From NCBI GenBank assembly GCA_025455085.1, contig JALONF010000044.1, positions 1 through 11,131 on the forward strand: a stretch of 11,131 bases of DNA. The letters are read 5' to 3'. The translations under genes were made by a program, and so were the position numbers. The notes under the pieces are model-generated. The model was not told the origin of the DNA, made no database searches, and saw only the letters and a program-made list of their open reading frames with translations. Shown here piece by piece: positions 1 through 6,610 of this stretch. Each line of letters opens with the position of its first letter. The first letter of the stretch is position 1. Origin of the DNA: Ignavibacteriaceae bacterium (GTDB lineage: Bacteria; Bacteroidota; Ignavibacteria; Ignavibacteriales; Ignavibacteriaceae).

Positions 1-16
1 GCACAATATATTGTGC
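1..16. repeat. Perfect 16-bp palindrome at the left edge
   Basis: GCACAATATATTGTGC reads identically on both strands. It lies 15 bases beyond the stop codon of the leftward purA gene. It could be the end of a longer inverted repeat or hairpin cut by the window edge, a dyad bound by a dimeric protein, or chance. No U-tract can be judged because the sequence on the far side is missing. Confidence 0.5.
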
Positions 17-30
17 CCCTGCAGTTGAGA

Positions 31-1305
31 TTATCTATCAATATAAAATGTCTGTCCTCGTTTTGGTCCCACCGAAATAATATCAATTTTAATTCCCGAA
101 TGTTTTGCAATGAAGTTGAGATACTCTTTCGTTTTTGCGGGAAGCTGATCGTATGATAAACAATTGCTGATATCTTCGTTCCAGCCATCGAGGACTTCAT
201 AAACCGGTTTTACTGCTGATAACTGCTCGACAGCTGTGGGAAAATATTTTATTCTCTTCCCATTAAGTTCATAAGCAACGCAGACTTTAATTTTCTCAAA
301 ACTGCTAAGCACATCCAGCTTAGTTATTGCAACCGATGTAATTCCATTTACCATTTGTGAGTAGGCGACAAGGAAAGCATCATACCACCCGCATCTTCGT
401 GGCCTGCCTGTTGTTGCACCAAACTCGGCACCGATCGTTCTTAGTTTTTCTCCTTCTTCATCCAGAAGTTCTGTTGGAAAAGGACCATTACCAACACGTG
501 TAGTATAAGCTTTTACAATTCCTACAACCGAATCAATTTTTGTTGGTGGAATTCCCGTCCCCGTGCAGGCTCCACCCGAAGTAGGACTGCTTGATGTTAC
601 AAACGGATAAGTTCCGTGATCAACATCGAGCAAAGTGCCTTGAGCACCTTCAAGCAAAACGGACTTGCCTTCGGCTATTGCGTGGTTAAGAAATGACGGA
701 ACATCTTTAATGTATTTGTCTATTGTCCTGTCGAATTCAAGATATTCTTTCACAATCATATCAACGTCAAGCCCTTCGTGTTCATAAACTTTTTTCAGCA
801 GATCGTTTTTTTCTTTGAGGTTGAGCCTGATTTTCTTTTCAAGTTCAACTCTATCTAGCAGATCTACGATCCTGATTCCTTTACGAGCAAACTTGTCGAT
901 GTAACAGGGACCGATTCCTCTTCCAGTGGTTCCGATTTTTGTGTCACCGCTTTCAATTATCTGGTCAAGCAATTTATGGTAGGGCATAATCAGATGAGCA
1001 TTATGACTTATGAAAAGTCTTCCTTCAACTTTAATTCCGTTTTTTTCAAGCAGCTCAATTTCTTCAAGCAAAGCGGTTGGGTCAATAACAACACCGTTCC
1101 CAATTACACAAATGACATCATCTCTTAATATTCCGGAAGGTATTAAATGAAGAACATATTTTTTATCACCAATGATAACAGTATGACCGGCGTTTGCTCC
1201 ACCCTGATACCTTGCAACTATTTTATACTTTTCACTAAGTATATCAACAATTTTTCCTTTGCCTTCGTCGCCCCACTGGCTTCCGACTAGAACTGTAACA
1301 CTCAT
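31..1305 (-). CDS. purA: Adenylosuccinate synthase
   Basis: Cytoplasmic homodimeric enzyme of purine synthesis. It joins IMP and aspartate using GTP to give adenylosuccinate, the first step from IMP to AMP. The 424-residue length is normal for the family. The N-terminal P-loop-like motif GSQWGDEGKGK (8-18) carries the catalytic Asp13. GGANAGHT (35-42) carries His41, at the same numbering as in E. coli. Other family blocks are GTTGRGIGPCY (about 125-135), TRVGNGPFPTEL, TGRPRRCGW, the guanine-recognition stretch TKLD, and a C-terminal SVGPKRGQTF. The ATG at position 1305 (reverse strand) places these blocks exactly and leaves no extension. Only a weak purine-rich stretch precedes it. The gene lies downstream of the minus-strand STAS gene but is separated by a terminator, so it probably has its own promoter or relies on read-through. 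Housekeeping gene, with no visible functional tie to the signalling genes. Confidence 0.98.
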   Translation of the reverse strand: MSVTVLVGSQWGDEGKGKIVDILSEKYKIVARYQGGANAGHTVIIGDKKYVLHLIPSGILRDDVICVIGNGVVIDPTALLEEIELLEKNGIKVEGRLFISHNAHLIMPYHKLLDQIIESGDTKIGTTGRGIGPCYIDKFARKGIRIVDLLDRVELEKKIRLNLKEKNDLLKKVYEHEGLDVDMIVKEYLEFDRTIDKYIKDVPSFLNHAIAEGKSVLLEGAQGTLLDVDHGTYPFVTSSSPTSGGACTGTGIPPTKIDSVVGIVKAYTTRVGNGPFPTELLDEEGEKLRTIGAEFGATTGRPRRCGWYDAFLVAYSQMVNGITSVAITKLDVLSSFEKIKVCVAYELNGKRIKYFPTAVEQLSAVKPVYEVLDGWNEDISNCLSYDQLPAKTKEYLNFIAKHSGIKIDIISVGPKRGQTFYIDR

Positions 1306-1339
1306 AGTTTGATTTTTTCTTTAGGATTGATTTTAATTT

Positions 1340-1377
1340 AAGCAAACAAAAACTCCGAATCTTTCAATCCGGAGTTT
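1340..1377 (-). terminator. Rho-independent terminator of the minus-strand STAS gene
   Basis: An 8-bp perfect stem, AAACTCCG (1350-1357) with CGGAGTTT (1370-1377), encloses a 12-base loop. Read leftward, the stem is followed by TTTTTGTTTG, a good U-tract. Read rightward there is no T-run after the stem, so the direction is minus. It sits 27 bases past the STAS stop codon and about 35-45 bases before the purA start. It therefore separates the regulatory gene from the housekeeping gene, fully or in part. Confidence 0.8.
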
Positions 1378-1403
1378 CTGTTCAGAAAATAATTTTTTTA
1401 GAT

Positions 1404-1745
1404 TTATTTTGGTAAAGATTCGAGTGCTTTATCAACAGATTCGTAGTGTTCAAAAATCGTTATCAGTTTAGTTATTATGAGTAAGCTTTCAATTTTGTCT
1501 GTAACATTTGCAAGTTTATAGAAGCCATTTGCTTTTTTCATTGTAGTTAAGCCTCCAATTAACATTCCAAGACCCGAACTGTTCATAAACTTAACGTCGC
1601 CAAGATCTATAATAACTCTTATCTTTTTTTCATCAATTAATTTATGCAGTAAATCGTTGAATTCTTTTGTGTCGTCACCGCCCATCACATTTCCTTTTAA
1701 TTCGACTATTACTGCGCCATATTTTTCAGTGGTTTTAATTTTCAT
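1404..1745 (-). CDS. STAS-domain anti-sigma-factor antagonist (SpoIIAA/RsbV type)
   Basis: A 113-residue single-domain STAS protein, the usual length for SpoIIAA/RsbV. In that family the unphosphorylated form binds an RsbW/SpoIIAB-type kinase and frees its client; phosphorylation of one serine switches it off. The fold signature is present: an N-terminal beta-strand pair ending LKGNV (16-20), the strand RVIIDLGDVKF (about 43-53) and the phosphorylation loop MNSSGLGML (54-62). Ser56 aligns with the phosphoserine Ser58 of B. subtilis SpoIIAA. The ATG at 1745 has a good Shine-Dalgarno (AAAGGAA on the minus strand, about 1752-1758). It is transcribed away from the ECF sigma gene across a 143-base shared upstream region and ends at its own terminator, so it is probably monocistronic. 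No kinase is adjacent on this strand; the RsbW-like protein at 6611-7051 is the nearest candidate partner (inference). Confidence 0.92.
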   Translation of the reverse strand: MKIKTTEKYGAVIVELKGNVMGGDDTKEFNDLLHKLIDEKKIRVIIDLGDVKFMNSSGLGMLIGGLTTMKKANGFYKLANVTDKIESLLIITKLITIFEHYESVDKALESLPK

Positions 1746-1856
1746 AAATGATTCCTTTAAATTTTCAGCGAAATTTAATCAGATAAGCATACTTTTGCAA
1801 ATAGTAAACTGCATTTAAATTCAGTGCTTTCTGATTAGATATATATTTAATAAATT

Positions 1857-1881
1857 GGAACAACATTGTAAATATTACGTC
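1857..1881 (+). promoter_or_regulatory. ECF-type promoter, probably autoregulatory, almost leaderless
   Basis: A -35 box GGAAC at 1857-1861 and a -10 box CGTC at 1878-1881 are separated by exactly 16 bases. This matches the classic ECF pattern (AAC, 16-17 bases, CGTC). Many ECF sigma factors transcribe their own gene from such a site. A start six to eight bases after CGTC would fall at about 1887-1889, on the ATG of the sigma gene, leaving little or no 5' leader. That agrees with the absence of a Shine-Dalgarno before 1889. The rest of the 1746-1888 gap is AT-rich, and I see no confident promoter for the divergent STAS gene. Confidence 0.65.
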
Positions 1882-1888
1882 TAAAAAA

Positions 1889-2485
1889 ATGATATCAAAA
1901 GAAGAAGAAAAGGACTTGCAGCAGCCTCAAATACTTTCAATAGATGACGATTATTCGATAATCAGGCAATTTGTTGATGGTGATAAGTCTGTTTTTCAGA
2001 TCCTTGTTAAAAGGCATAAAGAAAAAGTTAGGAATATAATTTATATAACTATGAACAACAGCGCCCTCGTTGATGATATTGCCCAGGACGTTTTCATAAC
2101 GGTTTACAGAAACCTAAAGCATTTCAGGTTTGAATCCCAGTTCACTACCTGGCTTTACAGGATAACAGTGAACAGGTGTAAAGATTATTTAAGAAAGATG
2201 AACGTTAGAAAAATATTTTTTCCGATTGAAGAAGGCTCCGAACTCTCGGAATATCCCACACCTGTTGAGAATAACGACATTTCCAGAATAGTAATGGATG
2301 CAATCTCGAAGTTACCGGTGAAGCTTAGGATGCCATTAATTCTTAAAGATATTGAAGGTTTTAGTTACCAGGAAATTTCGGAATCCTTGAATTGTGAGAT
2401 GGGTACTGTTAAATCAAGAATATTCAGAGGAAGAGAAAAGCTAAAGGAAATTTTACAGCCTTTGGAGAAGGAGTTGATGAATTGA
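1889..2485 (+). CDS. ECF-family RNA polymerase sigma factor
   Basis: A 198-residue two-domain sigma factor of the extracytoplasmic-function group. Sigma region 2 spans about 24-104, with the core-binding stretch DDIAQDVFITVYRNL (62-76) and the -10-melting segment FESQFTTWLYRITVNRCKDY (81-100). After a linker, region 4 spans about 131-188 and holds the -35-binding helix-turn-helix FSYQEISESLNCEMGTVKSR (158-177). No region 1 or 3 is present, as expected for ECF. The ATG at 1889 gives a roughly 22-residue charged tail before region 2. There is no Shine-Dalgarno, and the likely promoter ends at the ATG. An alternative start at the TTG of codon 10 (1916) cannot be excluded. The gene is followed with a 4-base TTGA overlap by its membrane anti-sigma factor, the usual co-regulated pair. 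Which genes it controls is not visible here. Confidence 0.95.
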   Translation: MISKEEEKDLQQPQILSIDDDYSIIRQFVDGDKSVFQILVKRHKEKVRNIIYITMNNSALVDDIAQDVFITVYRNLKHFRFESQFTTWLYRITVNRCKDYLRKMNVRKIFFPIEEGSELSEYPTPVENNDISRIVMDAISKLPVKLRMPLILKDIEGFSYQEISESLNCEMGTVKSRIFRGREKLKEILQPLEKELMN

Positions 2486-4017
2486 AAAAAGATTTACAGA
2501 ATTTAGAATTACTATCAGCATATCTTGATGATGAATTAACTCAACCAGAAAAAGCTGAAGTAGAAAAACTTCTAGCTTCTTCTCTCGAATTACAAAAGAA
2601 GCTGGAAGATTTGAAAAAAGTAAAACAGCTTGGTAACAGAGTTAAGCGAATACCAGAGTCCCCATTCTTTGAAACAAGACTGATGGCTGCAATTGAAGGG
2701 CAAAAAAATGAAACTTCAGGAATAAAAAGATGGATGCCCGCTGCTGCATTAGCAGTTGTTACCATAATTATAATGGTAGTGTTGAAGTTTAATCCCGGCT
2801 TGATTGATAAAATGTGGGAAGATCAAAAAGTAGCAATTGCAGGTTTCTATAAAGAAAACTTAAAGCCTGTCTTAATTGCTGCTAATCTCACAAATGAAGA
2901 TGTGTTCAATTTTGCTTTTAATAATGAACTGCCTCTTGATAATACACGCCAGCAGTATCTGCTTTTAGGATATGATGATTCAGGAAAAGAATTTTTTGAA
3001 ATTCGTTCCAGCCACGAAAGGATTAAGAGGGAAAGCTATAATGAGTTTATTTCTGCAATGAATTTAGATGCTCAACAGAAACAAACTGTTGATTCAATTA
3101 TTGGAAGCTACAGCAAAGCACTTGAAGCACAGTTGCTCGTAAATGAAAATAATACGATAGCAATCAATCCTAACTTGTGGAATTTAAGAAAGGCAATCTT
3201 CGCTGATTTGCTTGTTGCTTCTGAAAAATTAAATAAAATAAAGTTCGACAGAATAGTTCCCGCAGGTATCACCAACGCAGATAAAATGGTTGTAGTCAAT
3301 ACATCAGAAAAATTAAAAAGTGCTTCTGGTGATCATTATATATTTGTTACCCCTGATTCGATATTTGCTGAAGCATATCAGTTTGACTCCCGGCAGTTTG
3401 AAAAAGAAATGAGAGAGTTCGAAAAGCAAATGAAACTCAACGAGGAAGAAGTTAAGCAGTTTACACTAAATATCAGGTATGATTCTACATTCAGATACGT
3501 TGATGATGCGCGAAACGTGCACTCTTTCAGGATTCAGGTTGACTCGAATATTTGCAGAGTTGATTTGCCCGATCCAGAAGTTCCGGAAATACCCATTCCG
3601 GGAATGGCGACGATTGATCCGCTAATTGAGGAAGCTACAAATAATATTCACTTTTACGCTTACAAAATTCCCAAGATTGAAAAATCAAAAACCGGAATTA
3701 AGATCGAATACTACAATGATGACTCAGTTTATAGCTATGTTGTTAATTACAATTCACTGAATATGGATTCGTTAGCTGAAGTAAATCCCGGGCTCGACCT
3801 TTATAATCTGGACAAATTAAAATCTGTCAAACCTTCTGATGATACGATGCTCATTAAATATCAGTTTGACCGGGATTACTATAACAGATATTACTCAGAT
3901 GATGAGTTTAAAAAGCAGATGGAGGAACTTCAGAAGGAACTTCAGCAGATGAGCGAAGAATTAAAGAACCATAAAATCAGAGTTAAGTCAAAAGTCACCG
4001 AGAGCCCAAAAAAATAA
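2482..4017 (+). CDS. Single-pass membrane anti-sigma factor, cysteine-free, with large unknown outer domain
   Basis: Predicted to hold the preceding ECF sigma factor at the membrane. Residues 1-50 resemble the anti-sigma domain of the zinc-finger family (LLSAYLDDELTQPEKAEVEKLL, spanning 10-31, is given in part: LSAYLDDELT then EKAEVEKLL). The usual HxxxCxxC ligands are absent; the only Cys in the protein is at 358, outside the membrane. One TM segment lies at about 84-103, so residues 104-511 should be periplasmic. That part has a faint Spy/CpxP-like helical stretch (about 184-260, including NLDAQQKQ), charged coiled-coil helices (about 304-325 and 474-496), a Pro-rich turn (363-374) and Tyr/Asp-rich strands (about 390-470). 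The start is TTG at 2482, inside the sigma stop codon (TTGA overlap), with GGAGAAGGAG at 2464-2473 as ribosome site. This indicates translational coupling. Typical ECF anti-sigmas are shorter; the big outer part is probably the sensor. No known fold is recognised there. Confidence 0.82.
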   Translation: MKKDLQNLELLSAYLDDELTQPEKAEVEKLLASSLELQKKLEDLKKVKQLGNRVKRIPESPFFETRLMAAIEGQKNETSGIKRWMPAAALAVVTIIIMVVLKFNPGLIDKMWEDQKVAIAGFYKENLKPVLIAANLTNEDVFNFAFNNELPLDNTRQQYLLLGYDDSGKEFFEIRSSHERIKRESYNEFISAMNLDAQQKQTVDSIIGSYSKALEAQLLVNENNTIAINPNLWNLRKAIFADLLVASEKLNKIKFDRIVPAGITNADKMVVVNTSEKLKSASGDHYIFVTPDSIFAEAYQFDSRQFEKEMREFEKQMKLNEEEVKQFTLNIRYDSTFRYVDDARNVHSFRIQVDSNICRVDLPDPEVPEIPIPGMATIDPLIEEATNNIHFYAYKIPKIEKSKTGIKIEYYNDDSVYSYVVNYNSLNMDSLAEVNPGLDLYNLDKLKSVKPSDDTMLIKYQFDRDYYNRYYSDDEFKKQMEELQKELQQMSEELKNHKIRVKSKVTESPKK

Positions 4018-4185
4018 ATTTTATCGGGTTCAGAGATCTTTAATTAGTCGTGCTAATTTTACTGTCATCCTAGATATTGTCCGTTCATACCTGAAATCTT
4101 TAACCATAAGGCGGTTTCGCTTAATTTACATCAGTAGTATTTTAGCTGGTGACTAATAAATTTATTTGGCGGGTAGTTTATTCTT
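4018..4185. other. 168-base intergenic region upstream of the partner-switching operon
   Basis: Should hold the end of the sigma/anti-sigma transcript and the promoter of the five-gene operon. It contains a small dyad AATTAG-TCGTG-CTAATT (4042-4058) followed by a short T-run, an 8-base direct repeat ATCTTTAA (4036-4043 and 4096-4103, 60 bases apart) and an imperfect stem AAGGCG-GTTT-CGCTT (4108-4122). No convincing -35/-10 pair was found, and no match to the GGAAC/CGTC pattern used before the sigma gene. The dyad is too weak to be called a terminator. Confidence 0.4.
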
Positions 4186-6234
4186 ATGGTTAAGGTCTCA
4201 CGAAATATTGTAACCACTCAATTGCAGCTTTTTTTACTTGCTGCCTTCCTGTTATTTATTTTCAAAATAATTTTTGGAAATTCTGATGAATTTTTCTTAA
4301 GGATTTTACTTGACATTCTTATTGCCGCCTCAATTTTCTTCCTGCTCTTAGCGTTGATAAAATTTGAAAACAGTCGTACATCTACTCCTCTTTCTCTTAT
4401 TCTAAATGTTGGAATCCTTCTGGCAATTATGTTTTTCATTATAATGTTTTCAGACTTTCTACTGCCGGGCATTTTTGATAGTATCAATTTGAAGCTGGAA
4501 AATCCCGGTCTGGTTTACAACATCGTTTCATTTATTTATGTATTAGTGCTGGTAAGTATTGTTTCCTTTTTTTTGATAACGCTGAGACATTTTTTCTATC
4601 TGAATCAGAGGAAGAATGTCAGGATTTATTTTATTACAATGCTGATCTTTTTCATTCTGGCGAGCTTATCGATAAATTTTTTTCGGGATGAGAGTCTTTC
4701 TTTTATAGCCACCACTTTTTTTGTTGTCTCGCTTCTGTTGATGATTTTTAACTCAATCAGAATATCCTGGATTGCATTTCTCTCGAAGAAAGAAAAAATT
4801 TATTTGTTATTGCTTTCCTTTGTGATAACTATTTTGTTCATTGTGAATATTACAAACAGCGCCGGTGATAATATTTACAGCCAAATACTAACTGCTTTTT
4901 CTCCGTCACTCAGGCAGTTTAACCAGATAATTATGATTTATGGCTCGATATATTTTTTAATATTATTCTTTACAACGCTATTTCACTTACCAACTGCAGA
5001 AGCTTATGACAGAAAAGCGCAGGAAGTAACATCACTGCAATATTTCAGTAAGCTGATAACTGAAGTGCTTGACTTTAATGACCTGGCTGAAACCGTAACT
5101 GATATTGCCCAGAAGCTAAGTGGTGCAAAAGCTTCGTGGATTATCTGGAAGAATGGCACAAAGCAAAATTCTCTGGCTCCAAAGAATATCGGATTTGTTG
5201 AATCGGATAAAGTGACAAAACAGATTCTTGAGAGAATCAGTTTTGAAAATCTTACATCAACTAAAACATTTAGCCTTAAGGAAGGAATTTCTGAAGGCTC
5301 ATCTGATAATCTATTAACTGTAGTATCTGTATCACCTATAAAAACCCGCGGCGAAACACAAGGAATTCTTGTGGCCACAAAAGGTTCAGGTCAGGTGTTT
5401 ACACAAGATGATCTTAATGCCATAGAAACTTTTTCTGATTATGCATCTGTTGCAATTGAAAATTCCAGACTGCTTGAGGAATCAATAGAAAAAGAAAGAC
5501 TTGAAAAAGAGCTGGATGTAGCCAGAGAAATTCAAAGAAAAATTCTTCCATCAAAAGTACCTGAATATCCTGACCTGCAAATTGCTTCGGTATTCATTCC
5601 AGCTTTTGAGGTTGGTGGGGACTACTATGATTTCTTTAAGCTAAGTGAAACCAAACTCGGTTTTGTGATAGCTGACGTTTCGGGCAAAGGAATTTCTGCA
5701 GCATTTATTATGGCTGAGATAAAAGGAATATTTGAATCTCTTGTTAAAACAATCGGAGGACCTAAGGAAATATTGATCAAAGCAAATGATATCCTCAAAG
5801 AAACATTGGACAGCAAAACTTTTGTCAGTGCTGCATATGGATATTTTGATTTGGGAAAAAAGAAACTTGTTTTTTCTCGGGCAGGACATTGTCCGTTGTT
5901 TTTGCTTCGGGATGGCAATACAAATCAAATTAAACCCTCGGGACTTGGCTTAGGCTTAAGTGATGGTGAATATTTTGAACAAACGCTTGAGGAATATTCG
6001 GTAGACCTTAATGACAATGATACTATCGTACTTTATACAGATGGGGTTACAGAAGCTAAGAATGAACAGTTGGAAGACTTTGGAGATAAGCAATTTCTGC
6101 AAGTGCTTCAGTCCAATATAAATCTTAATGCAGATGAACTTTCAAATAAAATAATAAACGAAATAACAGTTTTTTCAAGCGGTCACGAGCAGTATGATGA
6201 TATAACTTTAGTTATTTTTAAGTGGCAACAATAA
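4186..6234 (+). CDS. Membrane GAF-domain PP2C (SpoIIE/RsbU-type) phosphatase, 8 TM
   Basis: A 682-residue protein predicted to dephosphorylate a phospho-STAS antagonist, most simply the one encoded next. Its N-terminal half has about eight hydrophobic segments (about 14-30, 38-58, 70-95, 110-134, 146-163, 172-192, 203-222, 248-266), which leaves the C-terminus in the cytosol. A GAF domain follows (about 285-430, ending SVAIENSRLL). A charged helical linker (431-455, ELDVAREIQRKILP) leads to the phosphatase domain (about 456-680). Metal-binding motifs are intact: GGDYYD (Asp479), ADVSGKG (Asp497), YTDGVTEA (Asp619) and DDIT (Asp671/672), plus RAGH (565-568). In RsbU-like enzymes the linker helix passes the sensor signal to the active site. 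The ATG at 4186 has only a distant GGCGGG (4168-4173). It is the first gene of the operon. No catalytic residue looks missing. The ligand of the membrane and GAF parts is unknown. Confidence 0.9.
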   Translation: MVKVSRNIVTTQLQLFLLAAFLLFIFKIIFGNSDEFFLRILLDILIAASIFFLLLALIKFENSRTSTPLSLILNVGILLAIMFFIIMFSDFLLPGIFDSINLKLENPGLVYNIVSFIYVLVLVSIVSFFLITLRHFFYLNQRKNVRIYFITMLIFFILASLSINFFRDESLSFIATTFFVVSLLLMIFNSIRISWIAFLSKKEKIYLLLLSFVITILFIVNITNSAGDNIYSQILTAFSPSLRQFNQIIMIYGSIYFLILFFTTLFHLPTAEAYDRKAQEVTSLQYFSKLITEVLDFNDLAETVTDIAQKLSGAKASWIIWKNGTKQNSLAPKNIGFVESDKVTKQILERISFENLTSTKTFSLKEGISEGSSDNLLTVVSVSPIKTRGETQGILVATKGSGQVFTQDDLNAIETFSDYASVAIENSRLLEESIEKERLEKELDVAREIQRKILPSKVPEYPDLQIASVFIPAFEVGGDYYDFFKLSETKLGFVIADVSGKGISAAFIMAEIKGIFESLVKTIGGPKEILIKANDILKETLDSKTFVSAAYGYFDLGKKKLVFSRAGHCPLFLLRDGNTNQIKPSGLGLGLSDGEYFEQTLEEYSVDLNDNDTIVLYTDGVTEAKNEQLEDFGDKQFLQVLQSNINLNADELSNKIINEITVFSSGHEQYDDITLVIFKWQQ

Positions 6235-6257
6235 TTAAAATTTGATGGAGATTAAGG

Positions 6258-6608
6258 ATGGCAGAATTCAGTACATCAGTTCAAGAAAGAGGGGATATCA
6301 GTATTATTAATCTCAAGGGCTTCCTTGATGCGCATACTGCGCCGACACTTGAGAATAATTTTACTCAGCTGATAAATAGCAGCAAGTATAAAATTGTAGT
6401 CAACTTCGAGGACCTTGCTTATATAAGCAGTGCGGGCCTGGGAGTTTTTATGGCTTATATAGAAAACATCAGGGATAACAAGGGCGATATTAAGCTTACA
6501 AATATGAGCGATAAGGTGTTTAACATTTTTGATTTACTCGGATTTCCACTACTGTATGAAATCTACAAAAATGAAGAGGAAGCAATTAAAAAGTTTAGCG
6601 GGAGTTAA
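6258..6608 (+). CDS. STAS-domain anti-sigma-factor antagonist (RsbV/SpoIIAA type), operon copy
   Basis: A 116-residue STAS protein, predicted phosphorylation target of the kinase encoded 2 bases downstream and substrate of the flanking phosphatases. The family pattern is clear: INLKGFLDAHTAPTLE (17-32), the strand KIVVNFEDLAYI (45-56) and the phospho-loop SSAGLGVF (57-64). Ser58 aligns with SpoIIAA Ser58. The residue before it is Ser57 (Asp in SpoIIAA, Asn in the copy at 1404-1745) and the one after is Ala59 (Ser in those two). The ATG at 6258 has a strong ribosome site, GGAG at 6247-6250 with AAGG directly before the start, 23 bases after the previous stop codon. This suggests efficient translation, as expected for a protein that must titrate its kinase. 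Confidence 0.93.
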   Translation: MAEFSTSVQERGDISIINLKGFLDAHTAPTLENNFTQLINSSKYKIVVNFEDLAYISSAGLGVFMAYIENIRDNKGDIKLTNMSDKVFNIFDLLGFPLLYEIYKNEEEAIKKFSGS

Positions 6609-6610
6609 AA

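Noticed and set aside
1916..1918. TTG codon 10 as the true start of the ECF sigma factor
   Set aside because: The purine-rich stretch before it lies almost directly against the TTG, and the ATG at 1889 fits a leaderless transcript from the promoter found. Kept as an alternative only.
4042..4058. Hairpin AATTAG-TCGTG-CTAATT as terminator of the sigma/anti-sigma operon
   Set aside because: The stem is only 6 bp and mostly A-T, and the T-run is four bases long. It is listed as a dyad inside the gap rather than as a terminator.
5004..5928. Minus-strand open frames opposite the 8-TM phosphatase gene (5004-5378, 5625-5918, 5641-5928)
   Set aside because: They lie wholly inside a strong coding gene, overlap each other, show no domain pattern and have no promoter or ribosome site. 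They are shadow frames, as are similar ones opposite the anti-sigma gene and the other phosphatases.
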